From positions 22,181,715-22,245,714 of the forward strand of contig NC_081844.1 of NCBI RefSeq assembly GCF_963259705.1: a DNA stretch of 64,000 nucleotides, in the 5' to 3' direction. The notes beneath the pieces are model-generated. The model was not told the DNA's origin, did not search any database, and saw only the letters and a program-made list of their open reading frames with translations. The position numbers were made by a program, and so were the translations under genes. Below are positions 45,661-58,581 of the stretch, piece by piece (positions within the stretch are counted from its first letter, which is position 1; each line of letters opens with the position of its first letter). This DNA is from Myotis daubentonii. Taxonomy: Eukaryota; Chordata; Mammalia; Chiroptera; Vespertilionidae.

Positions 45661-46629
45661 TCATGGGCACTTCCTCATCCCTAGCACAACTGGACCTTTT
45701 ATGCCTGTCATGCCAACAAATCTTTTCAGAGCCTCCTTTATGTCTTTGTTCTTCAGACTGTAAATGAAAGGATTGAGCATGGGTGTGACCAGGGCATACA
45801 TCACTGAGGCTGTTGCACTTGAGCGTGAGTTTTGGGTAGCAGCAGAGCTGAGATACACTCCTAGGATTGTACCATAAAATAAGGAGACAACTGAGAGGTG
45901 AGAGGCACACGTAGAAAATGCTTTATACTTCCCCTGAGATGATGAGATTCCTCGTATGGAGGACACAATCTTAGAGTAAGAGTATATGATACAAACAAGG
46001 GGACCACCACCCAACAGCACAACTCCAAAATACATCAACATGGTATTAAGAAAGGTGTCAGAACAGGCAAGTTGGAGAATCTGATTGAGTTCACAGAAAA
46101 AGTGAGGAACTTCCAAGCATGTACAGAAGGATAGTCGCAACACCATTAAATTTTGTAACAAGGCATACAGGGCACTCAAGATCCAGGACAGCAGAACCAG
46201 CAGTCCACAGAGTCGGGGGTTCATAATTACTGTGTAGTGCAGGGGGTGGCAGATGGCCACAAAACGATCATAGGCCATCACGGTCAAGAGGAAGTTGTCC
46301 GTCACTGCAAAGAGTATGAAAAAATATATCTGTGTGATGCAGCCTTCATAGGTGATGACTTTGCTTCGTGTCTGGATGTTCATCAGCATCTTTGGGACAG
46401 TGGTGGAGGTGAAACAGATGTCTACCAAGGACAGGTTGGAGAGGAAGAAGTACATGGGCGTGTGGAGGTGGGAGTCTGAGATGACAGCCAGGATGATGAG
46501 CAGGTTTCCCAATACAGTGATCAGGTACATGGAGAGGAACAGTCCAAATATGAGGGGCTGCAATTCTGGTTCTTCTGAAACTCCCAGGAGAATAAATTCT
46601 GAAATTGAGGTATCATTGCCTTGTACCAT
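45661..46629 (-). CDS. Olfactory receptor, OR7 family-like (OR C)
   Basis: An intact 322-residue single-exon OR nearly identical to OR A (about four substitutions) and with the same landmarks: NDT at 5-7, [10 protein letters not shown] at 58-67, [10 protein letters not shown] at 118-127, [10 protein letters not shown] at 236-245, PMLNPFIYS at 283-291, and Cys 97, 169, 179 and 189. It has L at 181 and N near 268 like OR B, but the A-type residues at 88, 101, 110 and 210-215. ATG at 46629; acceptor AG at 46647-46646. Its proximal 3' flank carries a private Ves SINE. Expected odorant GPCR, likely with the same ligand range as OR A. Confidence 0.96.
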   Translation of the reverse strand: MVQGNDTSISEFILLGVSEEPELQPLIFGLFLSMYLITVLGNLLIILAVISDSHLHTPMYFFLSNLSLVDICFTSTTVPKMLMNIQTRSKVITYEGCITQIYFFILFAVTDNFLLTVMAYDRFVAICHPLHYTVIMNPRLCGLLVLLSWILSALYALLQNLMVLRLSFCTCLEVPHFFCELNQILQLACSDTFLNTMLMYFGVVLLGGGPLVCIIYSYSKIVSSIRGISSSQGKYKAFSTCASHLSVVSLFYGTILGVYLSSAATQNSRSSATASVMYALVTPMLNPFIYSLKNKDIKEALKRFVGMTGIKGPVVLGMRKCP

Positions 46630-46720
46630 GTTGTAGAGGTGATGACTAAGAATGAAAAAATTATATGATTAATTTCCATAGAAAACATCCTGAGTAAAGT
46701 GGTAATGCTACCATTTAGAG

Positions 46721-46788
46721 CAAGCATGTCAAACTCTCGGCTGGCGGACCCCAGTATGAGGCCCACCGGTGTAAGTTTGACATACTTG
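46721..46788. mobile_element. 68-bp hAT-type MITE (unit C)
   Basis: CAAGCATGTCAAAC / CATACTTG ends with perfect 8-bp ATTTAGAG duplications at 46713-46720 and 46789-46796, which settle the boundaries in all units. The core has lost some of its palindrome by substitution. Confidence 0.85.
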
Positions 46789-48219
46789 ATTTAGAGATAA
46801 CCAAGATGGCAGAGTAGGTAAATGCCGGTACTCACTGCCTCTCACAACTACATCAAAATTATACCTAAAATACAGAACACCCATCATTCAGAACCACCTG
46901 AAAGCTGGCTGTATGGAAGTCCTGCAACTAGAAAAGTAAAGAAGAAAACACAATGAGACTGGTATGAGGAATGGAGGGGCAGAATGGCTGGTCCAACACC
47001 CACATGTGCCTTTTTTATTAATCAGGAGGGATATATATCTTGGCTGCACAGGCTCCACCGTGAGGAGCAAAGGGTCCTAGCCCCACACAAGGCCCCCACA
47101 TCCCAGGGTTTCACAGCTGGAAAGAGAAGTCCCCATAACTTTGGCTATAAAAACCAGGGGTGGGGGTAGGAGGATTGTGGCTGAGTGACACAGAGGCAGT
47201 TGAAAACCCAAGTGTTCCTCTTAAAGGGCTGGTTCAGGAACTTATTGGGACTCAAACCCTCTGAGCTCCAGACCTGCGGGGGTTTCAGTGATCCAAACAT
47301 ATACGGGGAGGAAATGGATTATCTGGCATTGGGGCAGGAACTCAGGGGTGGCTTTCTTCCAGACTGGGATGCGCATAGGGTCATTGTTTCTGTTCTTGGA
47401 CCCCTACTGTCACAGGGATGATTGGAAGCCATTTCTGAGTCTCCATAGGCATGGCCTACACTGTTTGCTCCACCCTGATGATTCCCTGAGACCCTGCCCA
47501 ATCCAATTTGCAGCCCCACCTAAGCTGTTTGCAGCAGCTTTCCCATATAAATGGCCTGTCCTGGCTCAGGCTTCAGACTTTCCTGAAAGCTCTCCAACAA
47601 GCTGCAGATGGCATCAGCATGCCCCAAACCTATCAATAAAAGACCCAACACCCATAACTAGTACCAGGCTCCCTTGCTTCAGATCTGGGCTTCACCTTGG
47701 CACTTCCAAGCCAAATTCAATTAGTAGCCATCAGCAGACCTCTGTGTAGCTCCTGCCAGGTGGCCCCAAGCAATGGCTGACTTTGCACCTCCTGGGAGGC
47801 CACAGAGACAATGCACATGGTGGACTGCTTTAGACCATAGTAAGTAACAACTCTACACATCCACAAGTGACATACTCAAAGGCCAGACCTTATGAGCCCC
47901 AAAAGCCCTACTGAAACAAATCTTGCTCCAAAGGGATGTCTCCAGCACACTTGCTCTCCCATTGTAATTGCAGCTGGTCCTCAGAGCCAATTGGCCTGGA
48001 GGTCAATTCCTCCTAGTGAGGCCAACAGCAATCAAGGCTCAACTATAAGACTGTGCAAATGGCCCACACAGGGCATAACTAGAGTACCCAACTCAGGTGA
48101 CTGGTGAGGCTGAGCCACTGGACCTACAGGACACCTAATACACAAGGCCATACTACCACTTTGAGGAGACATAGTAGATCTACCTAATACATAGAAATGA
48201 AAAGAGGGAAGTAGCTAAA

Positions 48220-48859
48220 AATGCAGAAACAAAGAAACATGTCACCAGTGAAAGAAATGGAAGCAAGTAAACTCCTGGATACAGAGTGCAAAACAATGGT
48301 ATAAGGTTACTCAAGGTTCTTAATGAGAGCTTCAAGGGACTTAGTGAGAGCTTTAATGGACTTAGTGAGACTTTCCAGGGTCTTAGTGAGAATTTCAAAG
48401 ACATGAAAAAAGAACAATCAGAAATTAAGCATACACTAACTGAAATAAGAATTTACAGGGATTCAGCAATATACTAGCAGATTCAGAGAATCAAAGCAAC
48501 AATTTGGAATATGAGGAAGCAAAAAACACCCAATTAGAGGAGAAAAAAGAACCCAAAAATATAAAGATAATATAAAGAGCCTCTGGGACAACTTCAAGCA
48601 TACTGACAACGGCATTATGGGGTTGCCAGAAGAAAAAGAGAGATACGAAGATATTGAAAACCTATTTGAAGGAGTAACAATAAAAAACTTCTACTACCTG
48701 GTAAAAGAAATAGACTTACAAGTCCACGAATCACAAAGAGTCCCAAACAAGAGGAACCCAAAGAGGCCCACACCAAGACACATCATAATTAAAATCCCAA
48801 GGGCTAAAGGCAAACAGAGAATCTTAAAAGCAGCCAGAGAAAAGCAGTTAGTTTCCTAA
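48220..48859 (+). pseudogene. HAL1 ORF1, unit C, broken
   Basis: Heptad coiled-coil frame from 48286 (LSESFNGLSETFQGLSENFK) and RNA-binding C-terminal frame from 48617 (RVPNKRNPKRPTPRHIIIK). Frames do not connect. Confidence 0.82.
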
Positions 48860-49112
48860 AAAGTGAGCATCCATATGACTTTCGGCTGATTTCTCAACAG
48901 AAACTTTGCAGGCCAGAAGGGAGTGGTAAGAAATATTCAAAGTGATGAATAGCAAGGACTTACAACCAAGATTACTCTACCCAGCGAAGCTATCATTTAG
49001 AATTGAAGGTCAGAAAAAGAGCTTCACAGACAAGAAAAAGCTAAAGGAGTTTCATCACACCAAACCAGTATTACATGAAATGTTACAGGGTATTCCTTAA
49101 GAAGAGGAAGTG

Positions 49113-49312
49113 GCCCTGATCGGTTTGGCTCAAGTGGATAGAGCGTTGGCCTGCAGACTGAAAGGTCACAGGTTCGATTGCGGCCAAGGGCATGTACCTT
49201 GGTTGGGGCACATCCCCAGTAGGAGGTGTGCAACAGGCAGCTCATCGATGTTTCTAACTCTCTATCCCTCTCTCTTTCTCTCTGTGAAAAATCAACAAAA
49301 TATATTAAAAAA
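49113..49312 (+). mobile_element. Ves SINE in HAL1 (unit C)
   Basis: Counterpart of 14140 and 31203. It lacks one of the two CTCATCGATGTTTCT repeats seen in the others, so it is shorter by about 20 bases. Confidence 0.92.
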
Positions 49313-49885
49313 AATAAGAGTAGGAAGAGGAAGAGGAAATGGAATATGAAGAAGAAGAAGAAATATGAACAATAAAATGGCAATAAATACATATCTGTCA
49401 ACAATTGAATCTAAAAATCAAAATAAACGAATAAGAAAGCTAATGAACAAAATAAACTGGTGAATAAAATAGAATCAGGGGCATGGAACAGACTGAAGAA
49501 TCTCTGAGGGAAGAGGGGAATGTAGGTGGGTGGGAAGAGATTAATCAAAGATCTTACCTATGTATACAGACACTAGGTTGGTGAAGGCCTAGGGTGGGAC
49601 AAGAACTGGATGGCAGAGGACATTGGAGAGGGGGAAGATATCTGTAATACTCTCTACTGTAAAGATTTATAAATTTAATCAATTTAAGGGAAAGAAGACT
49701 CACCACATCAACCTATGACTAAAACTAACTCTCAAGATGATCCAGTAAAATAATGTGCACATCAGAATTGTGATACTTTGTTAGTATTTATTATCAGAAA
49801 ACTGGTCAGCAAGTGTGGCTATGAGCTCTATGGCTGTTCCATGGAGGAGGGTAGAATATGCGAATAGGCAAAATGCATCAAATAA

Positions 49886-50235
49886 ATGGACACAATTCAT
49901 TGAAAAAAATTGATAAAAGACTTAAATGCATGTCATGAAACCATAAAAATCCTAGACAATAAAAGGGAGTAAAATCTAAGACATTTCTCAAATCAATATT
50001 AATGCCAATATATTTCCTCAGACAAGGAAAACAAAAGAAAAAAAAAACAAATGAGACTACATCAAACTAAAAAGCTTTGGCACATAAAAAGAAAACATCA
50101 GAAAATGCAAAGGAAACCCACTGAATGGGAGAACCTATTTGCCAATGACACATCTGATAAGGGGTTAATTTCCAAAATATATAAATAATTCATACAACTC
50201 AACACCAGGAAAAGATAAACAACCCAATTTAAAAG
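49886..50235 (+). mobile_element. Older L1, left part, unit C
   Basis: Counterpart of 14930-15301; ends in AAAAGGGAAAGGG, which is repeated exactly after the younger L1. Confidence 0.85.
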
Positions 50236-51297
50236 GGAAAGGGGAGATTAAAAACGGCAGCAGAGTAGGAGGATGCTGTATGGCCATGCTCCCAAGAACA
50301 AGCTGGAATTACAACTGAAATACGAGAAGGCTTCCTGAATAATCAACAAAAAACGCACAGGAGAGGACGCTGATACCCAAGGACCGAAGGTAGAGCCGAC
50401 ATAGAGACTGGTAGGAGGGGCAGAGATGTGACCCACAGACGGCAACTGAAGTCCCAGAAAGATGTCTCAGCTGGTGGGGGTGAGGTGTGCCACTGAGAAT
50501 TATGGGATCTAATCCCAGAGCTGGGCTCCCCAACAGAGAGCACCAAGCTGAGGAAGGTATCAACATAGCATCAGGTTGTGGAAAGCAGTGGGGTGCTGCC
50601 TGCCAAGGAGTGACAGCTGGGAGTTCAGGCACTTTCTTAAAAGGCCAAGGCACAAACATTCCCTGTGGAGCCACCCACCTTGTGCTCTGGCAGAGGGAGG
50701 GTGAAGAGGACTGGAGCTGAGAGAACAGAGGCCAGCACTGGGGACTCTGGGGATAGAACTCAGAAGGCAGACACCCCAAGTTTCCTCAGCTCAGTCATTC
50801 CCTCACACAGCCACATAGGCATCTGCCTTGGCTGGAGGCATAGACATCTCCTTGTCTTGGGGGAAGACAGTTCAAACACTCTATTGGAAAAACACCTTGC
50901 CCTGAGACCACTTAAGAGATTAAAAGAAACAATTTGAAGGAGTAACAGCTGCTTGCGTAGCCCGCCCTCATCCAAGGAACAGCAGCCTCCTGATCACCAT
51001 ACCCTCTGTCGGAGGAAGAGCAGCTGTGTGTGAAGCCTCCCCGCAAGAGCCAGAGAGCCACCACAGTGGTGAACAGCACCCATCACAGGAGCTGCTGCGA
51101 ACTGAGGAGCAGCTGATACCACAACCGCCCGAGGAGCAACTGCAGCCCGAGGAGCCACTGCCACCCAAGGAGCAGCCACTGAAGGACTCAACATCTAGAT
51201 ATGTCAGTAAGATCTAACATGGGTAGACAAATAAACCCAAAGGAAAGAAAAGGAGGACTCGCCAGAAAAGCAGCTAAGTGAAACGGAGGCATGCAGC

Positions 51298-52100
51298 ATG
51301 ACAGAAAAGGAGTTCAGATTAAGGGTCCTAGAATGCATAAACCGGATGGAGGAAAAAATCAACAACTTATGCAAGAAGCAAGAAGAAACAGATGAAAAAA
51401 TCAATAAATTATGTAAGAACCATGAAGAAATCAGGAGTGATATAGCTGCAATAAAAAACATCATTGAAAGTTTCAACAGTAGACTAGAAGAAGCAGAGGA
51501 CCAAATTAGAGAATTAGAAGACAGGGAAACAAAACACACCCAAACTGAATAGAAATAGGAGAAAAAAATTAAAAGAAAGGAGGAGCGCCTAAGGGAGCTA
51601 TGGAAAAACATGAAACGAAACAACATACGAATAATAGGTTTGCCAGAACAACAGAAAGAGGAACAAGGGTTAGAAAACCTATTTGAAGAAATAATATCAG
51701 AAAACTTCCTGGAGGTGGGGAAGATAAATATCACACAAGCACAGAGTCCCAAACAAGGTGAACCCGAAAAGACCCACACCAAGACACATAATTACCATGG
51801 CAAATGTTCAGGACCAAGAGAGAATCTTAAAGGCTGCAAGAGAGATATGGAAGTTACATTCAAGGGATCTCCCATTAGATTATCAAATGATTTCTCAACA
51901 GAAAAACATCAGGCCAGAATAGAATGGGTATAAAATGACAAAGTGATGCAAAGCAAAGGACTGAATCCAAGAATACTCTATCCAGCAAGGCTATCATTCA
52001 CAATTGAAGGGGAAATAAGAAGCTTCACAGACAAAAAAGGCTAAGGGAGTTTATCACCACCAAGCCAGCAATGCAAGAAATGCTAAAGGGACTTCTGTAA
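51298..52100 (+). pseudogene. L1 ORF1, unit C, broken
   Basis: MTEKEFRLRVLECINRMEEK and coiled coil, in-frame TAG at 51550 as in unit A. The RNA-binding part resumes at 51610 (MKRNNIRIIGLPEQQKEEQG) and is frameshifted again before the C-terminal domain. Confidence 0.9.
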
Positions 52101-52148
52101 AAAGAAGAAATAAAAAGATCTGAAAGAAAACAGCCACCAAAAAAAGAA

Positions 52149-55100
52149 ATGGCTACAAACAAGTACCTTTCAACAATTACTTAAACATAAACGGACTAAA
52201 AGCTCCAACCAAAAGACATTGAGTAGCTGAATGGATAAAAATACATGACCCATACATTTGCTGTCTACAAGAGACAGACCTCAGAAGAAGGGACACAGAC
52301 AGACTGAAAGTGAAAGGATGGAAAAATATCTTTCAGGCAAATGGAAATGACAAAAAAGCTGGGGTAGCAGTACTTATATCAGACAAAATATACCTCAAAG
52401 TGAAGGCCATAACAAGAGATAAGGAAGGCCACTTCATAATACTAAAGGGATCAATACAACAAGAGGATATAACCCTGGTAAACATATATGCACCCAATGA
52501 AGGAGCACACAAATACATAAAAAAAACTCCTGGAAGATATCAAAGGAGAGACCGACAACAATACAATCATACTAGGGGACTTTAATACACCACTGACATC
52601 ACTGGATAAACCCTCTAGACAAACAATCAGCAAAGAAACAGCAATCTGAAATGACTCACTTAGATCAGTTGGACTTAACTGACATCTTCAGAACACTTCA
52701 CCCCAAAGCCACGAAATATACATTATTCTCAAGTGCTCATGGGACATCTTCAAAAATAGATGACATATTGGGTCACAAACAAACTGTCCCCAAATTCAAG
52801 TAGATTGAAATCATACCAAGCATCTTCTCAGACCATGAAGGCCTAATATTAGAAATAAACTACAATAAAAACAACCCAAAATGCTCAAACACTTGGAAGC
52901 TGAATAGCATGTCATTAAATATTGATTGGGTTACCAATGAGATCAAAGAAGAAATTAAAAACATCCTGGAAACTAATGACAATGAAAACACAACAATCCA
53001 AAACCTATGGGATACAATGAAAACAGTCCTGACAGGGAACTCTATAGCTCTACAGGCTTACCTCAAAAAACAAGAAAAAATGATAGTAAACAATCTAACT
53101 GTACAACTCAAAGAATTAGAAAGAGAGCATCAAGAAATGCCCCGAGTGAGCAGAAGGAAGGAGATAATAAAGATTAGAGCAGAAATAAATGGCATAGAGA
53201 CCAAAAAAACAGTACAAGAAAACCAATGAAACCAAGAGCTGGATCTTTGAAAGGATAAACAAGATTGATGAACCTCTATCCAGGCTCACCAAGAAGCAAA
53301 GAGAGAGGACCCAAATAAACAAAATCAGAAATGAAAGAGGCGAAATAACAACAGACCCACAGAAATACAAATGATTGCTAAACAATACTATGGACAACTC
53401 TACTCCAACAAATTAGACAACCTGGAGGAAATGGACATATTCCTAGAAAAATACAACATTCCAAAACTCAACCAGGAAGAATCTAAAAATCTCAACCGGC
53501 CAAAAACTATGGAAGAAATTGAAGCAGTCATCAAAAGGCTTCCAGCAAACAGAAGCCCAGGACCAGACGGCTTCACAGGGGAGTTTTACCAAACATTCAA
53601 GGAAGAACTAACACGTATCCTCCTCAGACTACTACAAAAAATTCAAGAGGAAGGAACACTTCCAAGCTCATTCTAGAAAACAGCATCACCCTAATAACAA
53701 AACCAGGTAAAGACAACACAATGAAAGAGAATTACAGGCCAATATCCCTCATGAACATAGATGCCAAAATCCTCAACAAAATCTTAGCAAATCGGATCCA
53801 GCAATACATCAGAAAGCTCATACACTATGACCAAGGGATGCAAGGATGGTACAATATCCGAAAATCAATAAACGTGATACATCACATAAACAAATTGAAA
53901 GAGAAAAACCACATGGTCATATCAATTGATGCAGAAAGAGCATTTGACAAAATCCAACACCCATTTCTGCTAAAAACTCTCAGCAAGGTGGGAGTAGAAG
54001 GATCATACCTGAACATAATAAAAGCCATATATGACAAACCAAAAGCCAACATCATACTCAATGGACAAAAACTAACACCATTTCCCCTAAGAACAGGAAC
54101 AAGACAGGGATGCCCACTCTCCCCACTCCTGTTCAACATTAGTACTGGAAGTATTAGCCATTGCAATTAGACAAGAAGAAGAAATAAAAGGCATCCAAAT
54201 TGGAAAAGAAGAAGTAAAACTGTCATTATCTGCAGATGACATGATATTATACATAAAAAACCCTAAAGACTCCATCAAAAACTATTATACTTAATAAATA
54301 AATTCGGCAATGTAGCAGGATACAAAATTAATGCCAAGAAATCTAAGGCATTTCTATGCACCAATAGTGAACTTACAGAAAGGGAGACTAAAAAAACAAT
54401 CCCATTTACCATCACACCAAAAAGATTAAGCTACCTAGGAATAAACTTAACTAAAGAGGTAAAAGAGCTCTACTATGAAAACTACAGGATGTTGAAAAAA
54501 GAGATAGAGGAAGACATAAACAGATGGAAGAACATACCATGTTCTTGGATTGGTAGAATCAACATCATTAAAATGTCCATACTACCCAAAGCAATCTATA
54601 AATTCAACACACTTCCCATTAAAATACCAACAGGATATTTCACAGACCTAGAACGAACTCTCCAAAAATTCATCTGGAATAAAGAAAGACCCCAAAGAGC
54701 TGCAGCAATCCTGAGAAAGAACAAAGTAGGTGGGATCTCAGTACCAGATATCAAGCTGTATTACAAAGCCACTGTTCTCAAAACTGCCTGGTACTGGCAC
54801 AAGAACAGATATATAGATCAATGGAATAGAATAGAGAGCCCAGAAATCGGCCAGAACCAATATGCTCAATTAATATTTGACAAAGGAGGCAAGAACATAG
54901 AATGGAGTCAAGATAGTCTCTTCAACAAATGGTGTTGGGAAAATTGGGCGGATGCAAGCAAAAAAATGAAACTAGACCACCAACTTACACAACCATACAC
55001 AAAAATAAACTCTAAATGGATAAAGGACTTAAATATACGACTGGAAACCATAAAAATACTAGAAGAATCCAAAGGCAATAAATTCTCAGACATATGCCTA

Positions 55101-55938
55101 AGCAATTTCTTCACCGATACACCTCCTTGGGCATTGGAAACTACAGAGAAAATGAACAAATGGTACTACATCAAAATAAAAAGCTTCTGCAGAGCAAAAT
55201 AAACCATCAACAAAACAAGAAAGCCCACTGCATGGGAGAACATATTTGCCAATTTTATCACCGGTAAGGGTTTAATCTCCAACATTTATAGGGAACTCAT
55301 ACAACTCAACAAAAGGAAGATAAACAATCCAATCAAAAAATGGGCAAAGGACCTAAATAGACACCTTTCAAAAGAGGACATTCAGAAAGCCAAGAGACAT
55401 ATGAAAACATGCTCAAAGTCCCTAATCATCCGAGAGATGCAAATCAAAACAACAATGAGGTACCATCTCACACCTGTCAGACTGGCTATCATCAACAAAC
55501 CAACAAACGACAAGTGCTGGAGAGGATGTGGAGAAAAAGGAACACTTGTGCACTGCTGATGGGAATGCAGACTGGTGCAACCACTATGGAAGACAGTATG
55601 CAGTTTCCTCAAAAAACTACAAATGGAACTCCCATTTGACCCTGTGATCCCACTTCTAGGAATATAGCCCAGGAAACCAGAAACACCAGTCAGAAAGGAT
55701 ATATGCACCCCTATGTTCATAGCAGCACAAGTCACCATAGCTAAGATCTGGAAACAGCCTAAGTGCCCATCAGTAGATGAATGGATTAGAAAACTGTGGT
55801 ACATATACATGATGGAATACCATGCTGCTGTAAAAAAGAAGGAACTCTTACCATTTGCAACAGCATGGATCGAACTGGTAGAGCATTATGCTAAGTGAAA
55901 TAAGCCAGTCAATGAAAGAAAAATACCACATGATCTAA
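52149..55938 (+). pseudogene. L1 ORF2, unit C, broken
   Basis: The endonuclease start at 52149 is frameshifted within about 15 codons; the rest of the domain continues from 52310 in another frame (YAPN near 52490). RT blocks lie at 53371-53676 and 53721-54170 ([31 protein letters not shown]). The catalytic FADD box is altered: the sequence reads LSLSADDM near 54225, Phe to Ser. A later frame, 54489-55202, covers the thumb region. Non-functional. Confidence 0.92.
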
Positions 55939-56243
55939 CTCATTTATGGATAATAAAGACCATTATAAACTTTTGAACAAAAATAGATACAGACGCAGAG
56001 CTGCCTCAAACAGACTGTCAAATTGCAGTGGGAAGACTGGGGAGCATTGGGGGGCAGAAGGGGGTGGTAAGAGATCAACTGAAGGACTTGTATGCATTCA
56101 TATAAACATAACCAATGGACATAAGACCCTGGGAGTAGGGGAGGCCAGGGGATTGTCAAGGGCGGGAGGGAAAAGGATACATATGTAATACTCTTTGTAA
56201 TACTTTAAGCAATAAAAAAATAAAATAAAATAAAATAAAATAA

Positions 56244-57299
56244 AAGGGAAAGGGAACTGACTAGACACTTCTCCAAAGAGGACATACCCCATTACATTTA
56301 GCCAATAAACATATGAAATAATGCTCAGTATCACTAACCATTAGAGAGATGCAACTGAAAACTACAAAGGGATATCACCGCACACATGCCAAAATGGTTA
56401 TCATCAATAATTCAACAAACAACATGTGCTGATGAGGATGTGGAGCAAAGGGAACCTTCATGCACTGTTGGTGGGGATGCAGACGGGCGTGGGGGGTGCA
56501 GTCACTGTAGAAAACAGTATGGAGTTTCCTCAAAATATAAAAAATAGAACTTCCTTTAGAACCTGTGGTTTCAGTTCAAGCATTATATCCTAAGAAACCT
56601 GAAACACTAATTCAAATGAATGTATGCACCCTTATGTTCATTGCATTGTTATTTACAGTAGCCAAGATCTGGAAAGAGCCCAAGTGCCCAGCAGTAGGTG
56701 AATGGATGAAAGAGCTGTGGTATAATAAATAAAAAATTAAGAAAATTAGAGCTGTGGTATGTTTATACAATGGATTACTAGTTAGTTGTTAAAAAAAAGG
56801 GGGGGGTGGGGTTGGGGGTAGGATGGGGGTGGGGGGAGTCTTATCATTGGTGACAGCATGATGGACCTGGAAATTTGTATGCTAAGTGAAATAAAACAAA
56901 GAAAGACAACTACCATATGCTCTCACTTATATGTAAAATCTAATGAACAAAAAAACCTGAAGGACAAAATAGAAACAGAGGCACGAATACATGGAATGAC
57001 TGGCAGCTGTCAGAGGGGTGGAGGAAGGGAGTACTGGATGAAAGACGGTGAAGGGATCTGTTTTTTTCATCAGTTTATGTGGTTCATTATAGTCCATAAA
57101 TGAGTGAGATCTCAGAGGGAAGGTAGGGTAGGGTGGGGGTAAGGGGAGAGATCAACCAAAGGACTTGTATGCATGCATATAAGCCTAACCAATGGACACA
57201 AACACCAGGAGGGTGAGGGCATGAGTGGGGGGGTGGGGGGGGGGTAATGGGGCGTTAAGGACACATATGTAATACCTTAATAAAGAAAAAAAAAAATTC
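56244..57299 (+). mobile_element. Older L1, right part, unit C
   Basis: Counterpart of 20687-21745. Its tail is separated from the next remnant by a private Ves SINE. Confidence 0.85.
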
Positions 57300-57516
57300 T
57301 GCCAAAACCGGTTTGGCTCAGTGGATAGAGCGTCGGCTTGTGGACTGAAAGGTCCCAGGTTTGATTCCGGTCAAGGGCATGAACCTGGGTTGCCGGCACA
57401 TCCCCAGTGGGAAGTGTGCAGGAGGCAGCTGATCGATGTTTCTCTCTCATCGATGTTTCTAACTCTCTATCTCTCTCCCTTCCTCTCTGTAAAAAATCAA
57501 TAAAATATATTTAAAA
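57300..57516 (+). mobile_element. Ves SINE private to unit C, between L1 tails
   Basis: Head AAAACCGGTTTGGCTCAGTG, box-B region GGTTTGATTCCGGTC, tail TCAATAAAATATATTTAAAA. The empty site is visible at 21730-21745 (A) and 39455-39470 (B). Inserted into an A-rich L1 tail, so the target copies are low-complexity. Confidence 0.95.
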
Positions 57517-58425
57517 AAAATTTTTTAAAGAATGGAAATAAGAGAAGAAGGTGAAGGGATTAAGCAAAATACGTCGAAACAGACAACAGTGTGTTGACAG
57601 CCTGAGGGAAAGGTGGATGTGGTGGAGGTGGGTAAAGGGGAAGAAAATGGTGACAGAAAGAGACTTTTTGGGATGATGGGTACACAGATGCAGTGAATAC
57701 ATAATGTCTTATTGAGTTCTACACTTGAAACCTGTACCCCAATAAACTCAATTAAAAATCTGTTTGTATTTTGACTATTGTAAATAATACTGCAATGATA
57801 ATAGGAGTGCACATATCTTTTCAAATTAGCATTTTTGTTTTCTTCAGATAAATACCCAAGAGTGGAATTGCTGGGTGTCCATCAATAGATGAATGGATAG
57901 TGAGTGTGAGATACACACACATAAACACACACACACACACACACACACATTAGATTATTACTCAGCAATAAAATCATTGACATCTTGCCATTGCAACAAT
58001 ATGGATGGGCCTAGAGGGTATTATGCTAAGTGAATTAAGTGAGGCAGAGTCACAAAAATACTATAGAATTTCAGTGACATGTAGACTAGAAAAAATCACA
58101 GAAAAAACATATGAACAGCCAAAGCAAAATGATATCAAAATCATAGATACACAGAACAAACAGGTGGTTGTCAGATTGCAGGGGAGGAGGGAAAGGATGG
58201 AAAAGGTAAATGGGAATAAGAAGTACAAGCTTGCAGTTGTAAAATAAATAAGCCATGGATATATACTGTATAGAATGGGGAATATGGTCAATAATATCTT
58301 AATAACTTTGCATGGTGACAGATGGTTACTAGACGTATTGTGGTGACCACATTGTAAGGTATATAAATGTCCAATTACTATGTTGTACACCTTAAGTTAA
58401 TAAATAGTGTATGCTAACTGTAGTG
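57517..58425. mobile_element. Old L1 3' remnants including the 5'-inverted copy, unit C
   Basis: Counterpart of 21746-22665. Antisense to about 57875, sense from GTCCATCAATAGATGAATGG. The CA tract is at 57913-57950. Confidence 0.7.
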
Positions 58426-58506
58426 TAATAAAGAAAAAGAAATAAATAAAATAATAGTTGTAATTGTATAAAAATCTGTTCAATAAACAGAGGGTGAGAG
58501 AGAAAG

Positions 58507-58580
58507 GAATGAAATGAAATGAAATGAAATGAAATGAAATGAAATGAAATGAAATGAAATGAAATGAAATGAAATGAAAT
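58507..58580 (+). repeat. (GAAAT)n pentanucleotide microsatellite, about 14-15 copies
   Basis: Expanded in unit C only; units A (22743-22762) and B (40436-40450) have two to four copies. Confidence 0.97.
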
Positions 58581-58581
58581 A

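Larger units (their letters stand above)
46797..49680 (+). mobile_element. HAL1 element, unit C
   Basis: Same structure as A and B: L1-like 5' UTR, broken ORF1, no ORF2, Ves SINE and short GAA tract in the 3' part. Confidence 0.85.
50236..56243 (+). mobile_element. Full-length-size L1, unit C
   Basis: About 6.0 kb with perfect 13-bp target duplications AAAAGGGAAAGGG. Shares with unit A the early stop in ORF1 and a frame-breaking difference before GGAAGTATTAGCC in ORF2, but keeps the 610-bp segment that A lost. Confidence 0.93.
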
